Positions 9,288 to 18,087 are shown, counted from the first letter of the stretch. The stretch is DNA of 64,000 bases from Sphingobacterium wenxiniae (GCF_900116225.1 NZ_FOZZ01000010.1:1-64000), one strand, 5' to 3'. The notes: a model not told the origin generated them from the sequence alone. A program made the numbers and translations.

Positions 9288-9436
9288 TAGTATAGTTAAG
9301 TATTTAAGTTTAAATCTTTTTACAGTCATAAATATATAATATTTAATTTCATTCTACCAAATTTTATTAAAAAAAATATTCTTATGTTTTGAATCGTAGG
9401 GTTGTGGAATTGTGGAATCGATTAGCTTGGTTTGGG

Positions 9437-9490
9437 GTTCGACAGTTCAACAGTTAATCAATTAAACAGTTAATCAGTTAAACATCTAAT
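9437..9490. repeat. Low-complexity direct repeat (AACAGTTAATCA-type)
   Basis: The words CAGTTAATCA and AGTTAA recur in this short intergenic stretch upstream of the LiaF-like gene. It is a simple direct repeat with no coding content. Confidence 0.4.
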
Positions 9491-9577
9491 AAACCTTTTC
9501 ACCGAAAAAAAAGAGGTGTTTACCGAAAAAGTGCCTCATATTACCTATTTTGGCTAACCGATTCCAAGGTATAGCGC

Positions 9578-9585
9578 TACTTTTG
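9578..9585 (+). promoter_or_regulatory. -7 promoter box of the LiaF-like/LytS/LytTR operon
   Basis: TACTTTTG fits TAnnTTTG exactly and lies 26 bp before the ATG at 9612. No clear -33 box is visible at the expected distance. Confidence 0.55.
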
Positions 9586-9611
9586 AATCAAACATTCAAA
9601 CAAACACAACA

Positions 9612-10496
9612 ATGGAAAGAGATTATCAAACAACACCCCCGCCCACCCCGCCAAAAAACAATAAGAGCGCAAATATTGTAGGGGCGGCAATCGTATTCTT
9701 AGGTCTTATGCTTCTCCTGCGGAATCTGGATCTGGGATTTCATTTCCCAAGATGGATTTTCGGTTGGGAAATGATTCTTATCATCATCGGTATCGTGATT
9801 GGCATTAACTCCAACTTCGAAAAACGTTCATCCGTTATCCTGATTACTATTGGCGGTCTTTTCTTATTGAAAAAGATGTTAAGCTTGTCTTTTGGTGGTG
9901 TTATTATCCCTTTGGCAGTCATTATAGTAGGGATTTACCTTATCATGAAAAACCGCAAGGCAAATGTGCCACCAACAGTCCCTCCCCCATATACACCAAA
10001 TCCGTCCCCTAAGGACGAGTTTGATTGGGACAAGCGTGTGGAAGTAACCAACGAAACTCCGGATTTCACATCGCCATTCCAACAACATGGCAACCCTACT
10101 GCCCATCAGCAAAGCGATGGGCAGCAGGCCAATACCAAAGGGTATACGTTTGAGGGCGAAAACTATATTAAAGTAGACACAATCTTTGGCGATGCCAAAA
10201 AAATTATATTCACTAAAAATTTCCTTGGTGGCAACATCACCAATGTATTCGGCAGTACTGAAATAAACCTTATTCAAGCTGATATGCAACAACCGGTTGC
10301 AGTAGATATCTTTCAACTGTTTGGAAGCACCAAAATTATCGTGCCCCCTCACTGGATTATAGCAACAACGGTATCGTCTATCCTAAGTGAAAATGATGAC
10401 CGCCGAGTAATCCTCACTCATGCGCAGGATCAAAACAAACAGCTGTACATTACAGGTACATCGATATTTGGCAGTATAACAATCAAGAATAGTTAA
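9612..10496 (+). CDS. LiaF-like cell-envelope stress membrane protein
   Basis: The 294-aa protein has a Pro-rich N-terminus, four short membrane helices (about residues 22-40, 52-70, 74-88, 95-112), a Pro/Gln-rich linker and a C-terminal beta-helical domain (about 185-294). The last has the pattern INxFGSTEINL...FGSTKIIVPP of the LiaF/DUF2154 cell-wall-antibiotic response domain. In Firmicutes, LiaF holds its sensor kinase inactive until envelope damage. Here it is the first gene of an operon with a LytS-type kinase (8-bp gap) and a LytTR regulator. A role as modulator of that kinase is inferred from this order and from the LiaFSR precedent. Confidence 0.85.
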   Translation: MERDYQTTPPPTPPKNNKSANIVGAAIVFLGLMLLLRNLDLGFHFPRWIFGWEMILIIIGIVIGINSNFEKRSSVILITIGGLFLLKKMLSLSFGGVIIPLAVIIVGIYLIMKNRKANVPPTVPPPYTPNPSPKDEFDWDKRVEVTNETPDFTSPFQQHGNPTAHQQSDGQQANTKGYTFEGENYIKVDTIFGDAKKIIFTKNFLGGNITNVFGSTEINLIQADMQQPVAVDIFQLFGSTKIIVPPHWIIATTVSSILSENDDRRVILTHAQDQNKQLYITGTSIFGSITIKNS

Positions 10497-10504
10497 TCTT
10501 ATAC

Positions 10505-11542
10505 ATGACCTTGAAACTGACATCAAAAAACCGTTTAATCCATGTAAGCACATGGACTATTTGCGTTTTATACTTCTTGATTTCATACTTCTTGCTCTGG
10601 TGGGACAGCAAGCCCAAAGCAGTAACACCCTATGAACCTATCATAGGCGCTCTTTCCATAACAATATGCTGCTATTTGATTTACAGCACGCTGCAATATT
10701 ATCTACCACGCAAGAATCAATATATCAAGATAACGGCAATTTGTCTTGTATTGACGGTAATTAGTCTTGGATTGTCTATTTTCTTCCTCAACCAATTTTT
10801 CGACGGCTTGTCGTTAAACCATTTCTATGAGATATTGCCGTATCGTTTTATCATCAACTTCCTATTGCTGCTCTGCGTCATTATCATCAATATCTTTTGG
10901 AATATTCAAGAAGAGTACGAAGAAAATAAAAAGCGAAAAGAAGAATCTGAGCGTATCTTACGGGATGCGGAGCTTTATAACCTACGTCAACAGTTACAGC
11001 CCCATTTCCTCTTCAACAGTTTGAATTCCATCATTGCTTTGATAGGTATCAAGCCAGACGAGGCAAAGAAAATGACCTTCCAGCTCTCTGATTTCCTTCG
11101 TGGAACTATGCGGAAAGATGACAAGCAACTCATCCCATTAGCGGATGAAATAGCGCATCTCCGCTTATACTTAGACATTGAGAAAGTACGCTTCGGCCAC
11201 CGCTTAACAACCAATTTCCAAGTTCAAGAAGAAGCAAGCACAGCCAGAGTGCCCAGCATGATTATACAACCATTGCTTGAAAATGCCATTAAATTTGGAC
11301 TATACAATGTCATTGGCGATGTGAACATCACCATCAATATCCACTTAGAGAATTATATCTTATGGATTACCATCACCAATCCTTACGATAGCGACCAGTT
11401 CGAAACGAAAAAAGGCACAGGCTTTGGATTGTCGAGCATACAACGGCGTTTGTACCTCATATACGGACGTACGGATTTGTTGGAAACATCCATGAACGAA
11501 AACATCTTTACCTCAACCTTAAAAATACCACAATATGATTAA
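10505..11542 (+). CDS. LytS-family sensor histidine kinase
   Basis: This 345-aa inner-membrane kinase has four predicted membrane helices (about residues 13-31, 46-63, 75-96 and 113-133) and a coiled segment, followed by the His_kinase (PF06580) domain. The phospho-accepting histidine is H167 in QLQPHFLFNSLN. The N-box is IIQPLLENAIKFG and the G-box KGTGFGLSSIQRRL. It has no large extracytoplasmic sensor domain, as expected for an intramembrane-sensing kinase. Its last codons overlap the response regulator by 8 bp, which indicates translational coupling. Confidence 0.95.
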   Translation: MTLKLTSKNRLIHVSTWTICVLYFLISYFLLWWDSKPKAVTPYEPIIGALSITICCYLIYSTLQYYLPRKNQYIKITAICLVLTVISLGLSIFFLNQFFDGLSLNHFYEILPYRFIINFLLLLCVIIINIFWNIQEEYEENKKRKEESERILRDAELYNLRQQLQPHFLFNSLNSIIALIGIKPDEAKKMTFQLSDFLRGTMRKDDKQLIPLADEIAHLRLYLDIEKVRFGHRLTTNFQVQEEASTARVPSMIIQPLLENAIKFGLYNVIGDVNITINIHLENYILWITITNPYDSDQFETKKGTGFGLSSIQRRLYLIYGRTDLLETSMNENIFTSTLKIPQYD

Positions 11543-12272
11543 AACTATAGTTATAGACGATGAGCCTCTGGCACGCATGATTATCCTAGAATACTTAAAA
11601 GGGCATACCGATATTACCGTATTGGCAGAGTGTGGAGATGGATTTGAAGGCGCAAAAGCCATTCAGCAGCATAAACCTGATTTGGTTTTCTTAGATATAC
11701 AGATGCCTAAACTGACAGGGTTCGAAATGTTGGAAATTTTGGATGAAATGCCAAATGTTATCTTCACTACTGCTTTTGATGAATTTGCTATCAAAGCCTT
11801 TGAAAAGAATGCTATCGACTACTTGTTGAAGCCCATTAGTCAGGAACGTTTTGAACAAGCCATATCTAAATTCAAAAGCAATCACACAACAGTAACGCCT
11901 CAAGACACGCGCGAAAAAGTAAATACCATAACCGAGGAGGAATCTTTAGAACGCATTGTTGTAAAAAACGGTTCGCAGATAAAAATTATTCCTGTCCAAC
12001 AGGTAAATTTCCTAGAGGCATATGATGACTATGTAAAAATTCACACAAAGGACGGTATGTTCCTCAAAAACAAAACGATGAGTTCTTTTGAAAAACAACT
12101 GGATGCAAAACAATTTGTACGTGTACATCGCTCCTTTATCGTCAAAGTAGACCAGCTTGCAAAAATAGAACCCATGGAAAAGGAAAGTTATATTGCTACA
12201 CTTCTGACCGGAGAAAAGATAAATATCAGCAAGTCAGGTTATGCCCGCCTGAAACAAGTTATCGGACTGTAG
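11535..12272 (+). CDS. LytTR-family response regulator
   Basis: The 245-aa DNA-binding regulator has a receiver domain (residues 1-120) with acidic pair D8-D9, phospho-acceptor D54 (VFLDIQMP) and the conserved Lys in YLLKPI. A linker leads to a C-terminal LytTR DNA-binding domain (about 145-245), with FLEAYDDYVKIHTKDG and FVRVHRSFIV. It is coupled to the kinase gene and is its presumed partner. Target promoters cannot be read from the window; LytTR proteins usually bind direct repeats, and I did not find a convincing pair upstream of this operon. Confidence 0.95.
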   Translation: MIKTIVIDDEPLARMIILEYLKGHTDITVLAECGDGFEGAKAIQQHKPDLVFLDIQMPKLTGFEMLEILDEMPNVIFTTAFDEFAIKAFEKNAIDYLLKPISQERFEQAISKFKSNHTTVTPQDTREKVNTITEEESLERIVVKNGSQIKIIPVQQVNFLEAYDDYVKIHTKDGMFLKNKTMSSFEKQLDAKQFVRVHRSFIVKVDQLAKIEPMEKESYIATLLTGEKINISKSGYARLKQVIGL

Positions 12273-12276
12273 GCTG

Positions 12277-12307
12277 TTTTGTGCGGCATACTCCGTGCCG
12301 CACAAAA
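12277..12307 (+). terminator. Strong hairpin after the LytTR gene
   Basis: TTTTGTGCGGCA (12277-12288) pairs perfectly with TGCCGCACAAAA (12296-12307). There is no T-run beyond it on the plus strand, so termination is weaker evidence than the structure. It excludes the GTG at 12281 as a start for the next gene. Confidence 0.65.
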
Positions 12308-12320
12308 CCATACCACAAAA

Positions 12321-12351
12321 TTGCCTTATCGACAATTCTTGCGTATTTTTG
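12321..12351 (+). promoter_or_regulatory. Promoter of the serine hydrolase (near-leaderless)
   Basis: TTG (12321-12323) and TATTTTTG (12344-12351) are separated by 20 nt, the standard Bacteroidota -33/-7 layout. The ATG follows 4 nt after the -7 box. Confidence 0.7.
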
Positions 12352-12355
12352 TGCC

Positions 12356-13792
12356 ATGCGGAATTTACTTATCCTATTTTTATTATGCTCAACCATAGCA
12401 ACTTCCTTTGCACAGAGCAAAGAAGAGCTAATCAACAGGTCGGTGTTCAACAGAATTGAATATTTTGTAAACACCAACATGGGCGACTCCATCTATACAT
12501 TGGCTTCTGAAAAATTCAAGACGGCTGTGTCTAAAGCACAATTTGAATTTGCCCTTAACAATCTATACAAATTAGGTCAAATCAAAAACACGGAAACCCT
12601 TGATTTCAAAGGACGCACAGGTATCTATCTATTGACATTGGAAGATGATGCTTATGTTGAAGCGCATTTAACCCTCGATAGCACTTATCATTTTGATGGT
12701 TTATTGTTTAGGCCTACGGAAAAACCTTTGCCAAAACCAGATAAAGAGGAAGTTATTAGCGAAGTCACAAAGGTCTCTCCCATAGATTTCTTTATCGATT
12801 CCGTAGCCAATTCTTATGTACGTAAACAAAACGCTCAATCTTTAGCTATTGGCATTTTTCATCAAAACGGCTACAAGACCTATTTCTATGGCGAAACAGA
12901 AAAGGGAAATAAACAACTGCCTACCGAAGACACGCAATACGAAATTGGGTCGATTACCAAGGTTTTTACAGCTGTATTATTAGCCGATCTGGTCAACAAA
13001 GGAACCATTCAATTGGATGATAGCATTGCCAAATACCTTCCTGACTCTGTTGCCGCCAATCCTGATATACAAAAAATAACCTTTAAGAGCCTGGCCAACC
13101 ATACTTCCGGCTTGCCCAGACTTCCCGGTAATCTGGAACAGGTAAAAGATTTCAACCCGAATGATCCTTACGCCACTTACAATACGGCTGCTTTGTATGC
13201 TTTTTTGAAAGATTATAAAGCTACCAGAGAGGTCGGCCAAGAATATGAATATAGTAATTTGGGATTTGGTTTATTGGGAGAAATTCTTGCCTCCATTAGC
13301 AAAAAAACATATGCCCAACTTCTGCAGCAAACACTGCTGACACCTCTTCAAATGGTCAATACGACGGATAAACCCGACCCGAAAAAACAGCAGATGGTTA
13401 AAGTATACAACAAAAATGGCGAAGAGGTCGCTGTGTGGAATTTTCAGTCCATGTTGGCTGCCGGAGGTATAAAATCTACCGTGAAAGATTTGATGCTATT
13501 TGCTGTGGAGCAGTTCAAAATGCCGGAAAATGAATTGCAAAATGCTATGGCATTGACACGCTTATTCACCTTTGCCACTCCGGATTTTACCGACATTGGT
13601 CTTGCCTGGCATATGAATATGATGGATGGGCTTATTTACTTCCACCATACCGGCGGAACTGGAGGAAGCAGCTCTTTTATTGGTTTATCACCTGACACCA
13701 AAACGGCACTTGTCGTACTCTCCAATGCTGAAACAAGCGTAAACAATATTAGTGTTACTATACTGGAAAAACTACTTTCCAATGTAGAATGA
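12356..13792 (+). CDS. Serine hydrolase, beta-lactamase/PBP4* (class C) family, secreted
   Basis: The 478-aa exported protein starts with the signal peptide MRNLLILFLLCSTIATSFAQ, which fixes the start at 12356 rather than at the GTG 75 bp upstream inside a hairpin. An N-terminal DUF3887-like segment (about residues 25-120) precedes the class-C beta-lactamase domain. Motifs seen are SITK (S-x-x-K nucleophile), YSN in YEYSNLGFG, and HHTGGTGG as the third motif. Such enzymes are D-aminopeptidases, esterases or carboxypeptidases more often than true beta-lactamases. It lies downstream of the envelope-stress operon but has its own promoter. Confidence 0.9.
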   Translation: MRNLLILFLLCSTIATSFAQSKEELINRSVFNRIEYFVNTNMGDSIYTLASEKFKTAVSKAQFEFALNNLYKLGQIKNTETLDFKGRTGIYLLTLEDDAYVEAHLTLDSTYHFDGLLFRPTEKPLPKPDKEEVISEVTKVSPIDFFIDSVANSYVRKQNAQSLAIGIFHQNGYKTYFYGETEKGNKQLPTEDTQYEIGSITKVFTAVLLADLVNKGTIQLDDSIAKYLPDSVAANPDIQKITFKSLANHTSGLPRLPGNLEQVKDFNPNDPYATYNTAALYAFLKDYKATREVGQEYEYSNLGFGLLGEILASISKKTYAQLLQQTLLTPLQMVNTTDKPDPKKQQMVKVYNKNGEEVAVWNFQSMLAAGGIKSTVKDLMLFAVEQFKMPENELQNAMALTRLFTFATPDFTDIGLAWHMNMMDGLIYFHHTGGTGGSSSFIGLSPDTKTALVVLSNAETSVNNISVTILEKLLSNVE

Positions 13793-13826
13793 ACAAGAAA
13801 GCTCTAAAAGAGCTTTCTTGTTCATT
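13788..13826. terminator. Bidirectional terminator between convergent genes
   Basis: GAACAAGAAAGCTCT (13791-13805) pairs with AGAGCTTTCTTGTTC (13809-13823) around an AAA loop. It starts within the stop codon of the serine hydrolase gene and ends against that of the thioredoxin-like gene. Confidence 0.8.
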
Positions 13827-14324
13827 CTATTTCAAATACTCCGTCATCTTCTTGACATTGTTTTCCCCCTGAAAATCCTGAATAAGCTTCTTTTCCTTTA
13901 CGTTATAGATATACGTAGCTGGATAGTTTTTAGGATCTAACTTCTCAATAAACTCGACACCAGGGTCATGCCAAAAGCTGATGTTCTTTTTGCTTTTAAG
14001 TCCTGGAGCAAACATATTGATATAGCCATCGACCAGTTCACTTTCGTACATGGTGATGAAAAATACAGTAGTATTCGTTAAAAGTTGGGGATTTTTATCA
14101 ATAGATTCGCCCAACTCCTGACAATGTCCACAGCCCGGATCGTAAAAAATAAGCATAATTTTTCCTTTTTCGGGCAGTACATTTTTCAATAGCTTTTCAC
14201 TATCATCTTTCGCGTGTATCGTCAACAGTTCAGGCAACTGTACAGCTTTTTCCTGCGCAAAAGCACCCTTTACCAACAGTAACCCTACGATAAACAATCC
14301 TTTCAATGTCATTATTTGCTTCAT
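13827..14324 (-). CDS. Exported thioredoxin-like protein
   Basis: The 165-aa protein begins with a signal peptide (LFIVGLLLVKGAFAQ) and has a thioredoxin fold with the active-site motif C65-G-H-C68 in YDPGCGHCQEL. A cis-proline-like NYPATYIY follows near residue 137. It is expected in the periplasm, acting in thiol-disulfide exchange or reduction; it resembles the DUF5106/TlpA-like proteins of Bacteroidota. The start could also be at the second Met (residue 5). No partner gene is adjacent: neighbours are convergent or divergent. Confidence 0.82.
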   Translation of the reverse strand: MKQIMTLKGLFIVGLLLVKGAFAQEKAVQLPELLTIHAKDDSEKLLKNVLPEKGKIMLIFYDPGCGHCQELGESIDKNPQLLTNTTVFFITMYESELVDGYINMFAPGLKSKKNISFWHDPGVEFIEKLDPKNYPATYIYNVKEKKLIQDFQGENNVKKMTEYLK

Positions 14325-14383
14325 GATCTCTTTCTTATACTGCTAATCCAATATTCCATATTTAATATCTGCGAAAAATAGCC

Positions 14384-14391
14384 TATATTTG
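14384..14391 (+). promoter_or_regulatory. -7 promoter box of purN
   Basis: TATATTTG fits TAnnTTTG exactly; TTTA at 14361 is a weak -33 candidate. The leader to the GTG start at 14431 would be about 33 nt. Confidence 0.6.
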
Positions 14392-14430
14392 GTTACAAAT
14401 CAATATTTACAACACAAAAGATACATTATC

Positions 14431-15006
14431 GTGAAAAAACGCATCGCTATTTTTGCTTCGGGTTCTGGTTCAAATGCACAGAAAATCATGGAGCATTTTA
14501 AGTATTCGAGCTTAGCCGAAGTAGCTTTGGTATTGAGTAATAATCCTGAAGCCTACGTACTCCAACGTGCGGACAACTTCGAGGTTCCCTCCCATGTGTT
14601 CGATAGACATGCTTTTTATGATACTGATGAAGTTGTTGATATCTTGAAAAGACTGGATATTGATTTGGTGGTATTGGCAGGGTTCTTATGGTTAGTTCCT
14701 GAAAACCTTTTAAAAGCTTTTCCAAATAAAATTATCAATATCCATCCGGCACTATTACCTAAATTTGGCGGTAAAGGTATGTACGGTGACCGCGTGCACA
14801 AAGCGGTTTTGGAAGCAGGAGAAGAAGAGCACGGCATTACGATTCACTTTGTAAATGAAAGATTCGACGAAGGTGAAGTTATCCATCAGGCAAAATTCAA
14901 AGTCGAACCGGAAGACACCCTCGAAATCATCAAGTTCAAAGGGCAACAATTAGAGCATCAGTATTTCCCAAAAGTGATTGAAAACTTATTACGAAAGTAT
15001 AATTAA
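14431..15006 (+). CDS. purN: Phosphoribosylglycinamide formyltransferase
   Basis: PurN transfers a formyl group from 10-formyl-THF to GAR in purine synthesis. The GTG at 14431 gives 191 aa (VKKRIAIFASGSGSNAQK), the family's length. The frame extends upstream only through a TTG that overlaps the -7 promoter box, so that start is rejected. Signatures are the phosphate loop FASGSGSNAQ, the substrate and catalytic segment IINIHPALLPKFGGKGMYG, and HGITIHFVNERFDEG. purH lies about 1.3 kb further on but on the other side of a reverse-strand gene. Confidence 0.96.
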   Translation: MKKRIAIFASGSGSNAQKIMEHFKYSSLAEVALVLSNNPEAYVLQRADNFEVPSHVFDRHAFYDTDEVVDILKRLDIDLVVLAGFLWLVPENLLKAFPNKIINIHPALLPKFGGKGMYGDRVHKAVLEAGEEEHGITIHFVNERFDEGEVIHQAKFKVEPEDTLEIIKFKGQQLEHQYFPKVIENLLRKYN

Positions 15007-15048
15007 TTGATTTTTCATAGCGTATTCAAGCTATGAAAAATCAATTAA
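15003..15048. terminator. Bidirectional terminator purN/esterase
   Basis: TTAATTGATTTTTCATAGC (15003-15021) pairs perfectly with its 19-nt complement at 15030-15048 around an 8-nt loop. It overlaps the stop codons of both convergent genes. Confidence 0.85.
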
Positions 15049-16202
15049 AACAACAACGGCAAAAACTCCGTCAAATACAACCTCCAATTAGACCAAGTAT
15101 GTCCGCCTTCACTTTCCCGATAGGTGTACTTCATCCCGATAGCATCTAATCTCTTGCGATAATCTTCGCCCACTTTATATAGAAAATCCTCTTTACCCAT
15201 ACCTATCCAATACAATTTATAACCATTATCCCTTTGCTTAGCAAGGTTCTGTTCAAAATTGCTAAAAACCGGACTCTGTACCTTATCGTTCATACGAAAA
15301 GCCGCAGAAAACAATCCCACATAATCAAAATGGTTATTCAGATAGGCAGAGGTAAATAATGTATGCGAACCGCCCATAGACAATCCTGCAATGGCTCGGG
15401 TGCTTTTCTCTTTTTTTACCCGATAATTCGACTCGACAAACTGAACAATATCCATAAAAGATTCCTCCATTTTTCCACTACCGACATCCGGCGTAAAAAA
15501 GTTAATGGGATATTGTCCTTTCGCCGACTCCCCAGGAGCAGCAGCATTGCTCACATGACCATTAGGCATAACGACAATCATTGGTTTTACCTTACCTTGC
15601 GCAATCATATTATCCAATATTTGCGTAGCTCGTCCCAAAGTCGCCCAAGCTTCTTCGTCGCCCCCCATACCATGTAGCAGATACAACACAGGCAATGCTT
15701 TCTCCGATTGTTCATATCCTGCAGGAGTATATACGGTCATACGTCTTGTCATCCCCAAAGTCGGTGAGTCATACCAACGTTTGGCAACCGTGCCATGCGG
15801 AACATCCTGTATCTGATAAAAATCAGCCTGTGCTCCCTTCGTCAAGAAATAGTTAAACGTGTTAGCAACATCCCGAACAATATAAACGTTCAATGGATCA
15901 TTGACCACTACCCCATCCATCTCAAGATTGTACATATAAAGATCTGAAGACAACGAAGGCGTTGTATAATAAAGCCCTAGCGAGTCCCGTAACATCTTCT
16001 CTTTGCCACCTGACATCCAATTACCAATAACATAAACTTCTCCCTGAGTTTTGGCTGCTAAACGAATGGTAACAGCGTTGTCTTCATGAACAACCGGAGA
16101 TTGGACAACGGTTTTATTTCCACCAATATTTTCCTGTGCCTGCGCAGTACCAACCGCCCAGAAGCCCAAACTTAAAACAATAGAAATCGACTTTCTTAAC
16201 AT
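15045..16202 (-). CDS. Secreted esterase of the esterase D / XynZ type
   Basis: The 385-aa exported alpha/beta hydrolase has a signal peptide (SISIVLSLGFWAVGTAQAQ), an N-terminal beta-sandwich of the CBM48/early-set type (about residues 35-130) and a hydrolase domain. The oxyanion region is LLHGMGGDEEAW, the nucleophile serine is in GLSMGGSHT and the histidine in EGGHTWSNW. Members de-esterify xylan or feruloyl groups, or hydrolyse enterobactin-like esters; the substrate here cannot be named. The ATG at 16202 lies 4 nt after AACCTTTG, a one-mismatch -7 box, so the GTG at 16205 is less likely. Confidence 0.88.
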   Translation of the reverse strand: MLRKSISIVLSLGFWAVGTAQAQENIGGNKTVVQSPVVHEDNAVTIRLAAKTQGEVYVIGNWMSGGKEKMLRDSLGLYYTTPSLSSDLYMYNLEMDGVVVNDPLNVYIVRDVANTFNYFLTKGAQADFYQIQDVPHGTVAKRWYDSPTLGMTRRMTVYTPAGYEQSEKALPVLYLLHGMGGDEEAWATLGRATQILDNMIAQGKVKPMIVVMPNGHVSNAAAPGESAKGQYPINFFTPDVGSGKMEESFMDIVQFVESNYRVKKEKSTRAIAGLSMGGSHTLFTSAYLNNHFDYVGLFSAAFRMNDKVQSPVFSNFEQNLAKQRDNGYKLYWIGMGKEDFLYKVGEDYRKRLDAIGMKYTYRESEGGHTWSNWRLYLTEFLPLLF

Positions 16203-16294
16203 CACGCAAAGGTTTGATTAGTTAAAGATACATAAAAAAAAAGGTAATCAGTAAGTTCTGCTGTAAAAAATCACAAGAATTAGGTCGAAATGTT

Positions 16295-16302
16295 TATCTT
16301 TG
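16295..16302 (+). promoter_or_regulatory. -7 promoter box of purH
   Basis: TATCTTTG fits TAnnTTTG exactly and lies 19 bp before the purH ATG. Confidence 0.6.
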
Positions 16303-16321
16303 TGCTTCCAAAAATACAACA

Positions 16322-17848
16322 ATGAATCATCCTGTTAAGATTAAAAATGCTTTGGTGTCTGTGTATTACAAGGACAACTTAGCCCCTCTCATTCAATTAT
16401 TACACAAATACGGAGTAACTTTCTATTCTACAGGTGGTACGGAAGCATTTATCCGTGAGCAAGGCATCGATGTCGTCCCAGTAGAAGACTTGACAAGCTA
16501 TCCTTCTATTTTAGGTGGTCGTGTAAAAACATTACACCCGAAGGTGTTCGGCGGTATATTGGCTCGTCGTCCTTTAGAGGGGGATCAGCAACAATTAGCG
16601 CAATACGAAATTCCGGAAATTGACCTTGTGATTGTTGACCTCTACCCTTTCGAAGAGACGGTAGCTTCGGGTGCAACAGAACAAGATATTATTGAGAAAA
16701 TCGACATTGGTGGTATCTCGCTTATCCGTGCGGCTGCCAAAAATTTCAATGATGTGGTGATTATTTCATCGAAAAACGATTATAAGGAGTTAGCCGAAAT
16801 CTTAGCAACGCAAGAAGGACAAACAAGCTTAGAGCAACGCAAATCTTTCGCGAAACGTGCATTCAACACATCTTCACACTACGACACCGCTATTTTCAAC
16901 TACTTCAACCAAGAAGAATCTCTTCCTGTTTTTAAACAATCTATCCAACAGTCGCAAACACTTCGTTATGGAGAAAACCCGCATCAAAAAGGTGTTTTCC
17001 ATGGCAACCTGGACGATATGTTCGACAAATTAAACGGCAAAGAGCTTTCGTATAATAACTTGGTGGATGTGGACGCTGCCGTGGCGATTATTGATGAATT
17101 TGAAGAGCCTACTTTTGCTATTTTAAAACATACGAACGCATGTGGTGTAGCCTCACGTCCCACGGTAAAACAAGCTTGGGTAGATGCTTTGGCATGTGAC
17201 CCGGTATCGGCCTTTGGTGGTGTATTGATTACCAACGGTGAAATCGATAAAGAAACAGCTGAAGAAATCAACAATCTTTTCTTCGAAGTGTTGATTGCTC
17301 CTTCGTATACCGAAGATGCATTACAGATTTTAACAGCAAAGAAAAACCGCATTATCCTGCGTCGTAAGACTATCGAATTACCGGCTGTACAGTTCAAAAC
17401 ATTATTGAACGGAGTTATCTCCCAAGATAAAGACCATACCGTAGAAGGTCCCGAAGAAATGAAAACGGTTACCACAGCTGAGCCAACAACTGAGCAATTG
17501 CAAGATCTTTACTTTGCAAATAAAATCGTAAAACATACAAAATCAAACACGATTGTCTTTGCTAAGGATGGCACTTTGATTGCATCTGGGGTCGGACAGA
17601 CATCCCGTGTAGACGCTCTAAAACAAGCTATCGAAAAAGCGCAGTCTTTCGGTTTTGACATCAAAGGTAGCGTTATGGCTTCGGATGCATTCTTCCCCTT
17701 CCCGGATTGTGTTGAAATTGCCGGAGAAGCTGGTGTGGCGGCCGTGTTGCAGCCAGGAGGATCTATAAAAGATCAGCTTTCCATTGATATGGCTAATGAA
17801 AAAGGAGTCGCAATGGTTATTACTGGTGTAAGACACTTTAAACATTAA
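16322..17848 (+). CDS. purH: Bifunctional AICAR transformylase / IMP cyclohydrolase
   Basis: PurH performs the last two steps of IMP synthesis. The 508-aa protein has an N-terminal MGS-like cyclohydrolase domain (about 1-150; FYSTGGTEAF, LGGRVKTLHPKVFGGIL) and a C-terminal transformylase domain (about 150-508). The latter carries LRYGENPHQ, KHTNACGVA (with the catalytic Lys-His), and DAFFPFPD. Length is normal. It is a single forward gene with its own promoter and terminator; regulation by a PurR-type site is not visible. Confidence 0.97.
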   Translation: MNHPVKIKNALVSVYYKDNLAPLIQLLHKYGVTFYSTGGTEAFIREQGIDVVPVEDLTSYPSILGGRVKTLHPKVFGGILARRPLEGDQQQLAQYEIPEIDLVIVDLYPFEETVASGATEQDIIEKIDIGGISLIRAAAKNFNDVVIISSKNDYKELAEILATQEGQTSLEQRKSFAKRAFNTSSHYDTAIFNYFNQEESLPVFKQSIQQSQTLRYGENPHQKGVFHGNLDDMFDKLNGKELSYNNLVDVDAAVAIIDEFEEPTFAILKHTNACGVASRPTVKQAWVDALACDPVSAFGGVLITNGEIDKETAEEINNLFFEVLIAPSYTEDALQILTAKKNRIILRRKTIELPAVQFKTLLNGVISQDKDHTVEGPEEMKTVTTAEPTTEQLQDLYFANKIVKHTKSNTIVFAKDGTLIASGVGQTSRVDALKQAIEKAQSFGFDIKGSVMASDAFFPFPDCVEIAGEAGVAAVLQPGGSIKDQLSIDMANEKGVAMVITGVRHFKH

Positions 17849-17873
17849 TTTTTAGAAGAAAGATTATAAGAAG

Positions 17874-17908
17874 AAAGAGCAAAGAAGAAAGATTTCCTTG
17901 CTCTTTTT
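17874..17908 (+). terminator. Terminator of purH
   Basis: AAAGAGCAA (17874-17882) pairs with TTGCTCTTT (17898-17906) and is followed by T residues. The purine-rich arm shares 15 nt with the region after thyA. Confidence 0.65.
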
Positions 17909-17924
17909 CTTTTCCCTTTTATCC

Positions 17925-18041
17925 TCACAGATAGCCTAATAGCCAATAGATGATTATAAATGCGATAATCGTCCCGAAGCATCCAAGTCCCAATTTTTTT
18001 GCTCCCCAACCTGCTATTATTGTCTTAAAAAATCTATTCAT
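17925..18041 (-). CDS. Small single-pass membrane protein, 38 aa
   Basis: The ATG at 18041 opens a 38-codon frame ending with TGA at 17925. The product has a basic amphipathic start (MNRFFKTIIAGWGAKK) followed by LGLGCFGTIIAFIIIYWLLG, a membrane helix. The Gly-rich basic N-terminus plus one hydrophobic helix is typical of a genuine small membrane protein and unlike a chance frame. It sits 46 bp downstream of the exonuclease gene on the same strand, so it may be the last gene of the ybbR-coaE-exonuclease operon. Its function is unknown. Confidence 0.65.
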   Translation of the reverse strand: MNRFFKTIIAGWGAKKLGLGCFGTIIAFIIIYWLLGYL

Positions 18042-18087
18042 AATTCAACAATCTTCTTTTCCCTCCCTATCGCAGGAAAAACAACTT

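Noticed and set aside
12281..12355. GTG upstream of the serine hydrolase as start
   Set aside because: It lies in the perfect hairpin after the LytTR gene and upstream of the -7 box; ATG 12356 begins a signal peptide.
14389..14430. TTG upstream of purN as start
   Set aside because: It is inside the -7 promoter box; GTG 14431 begins the family N-terminus.
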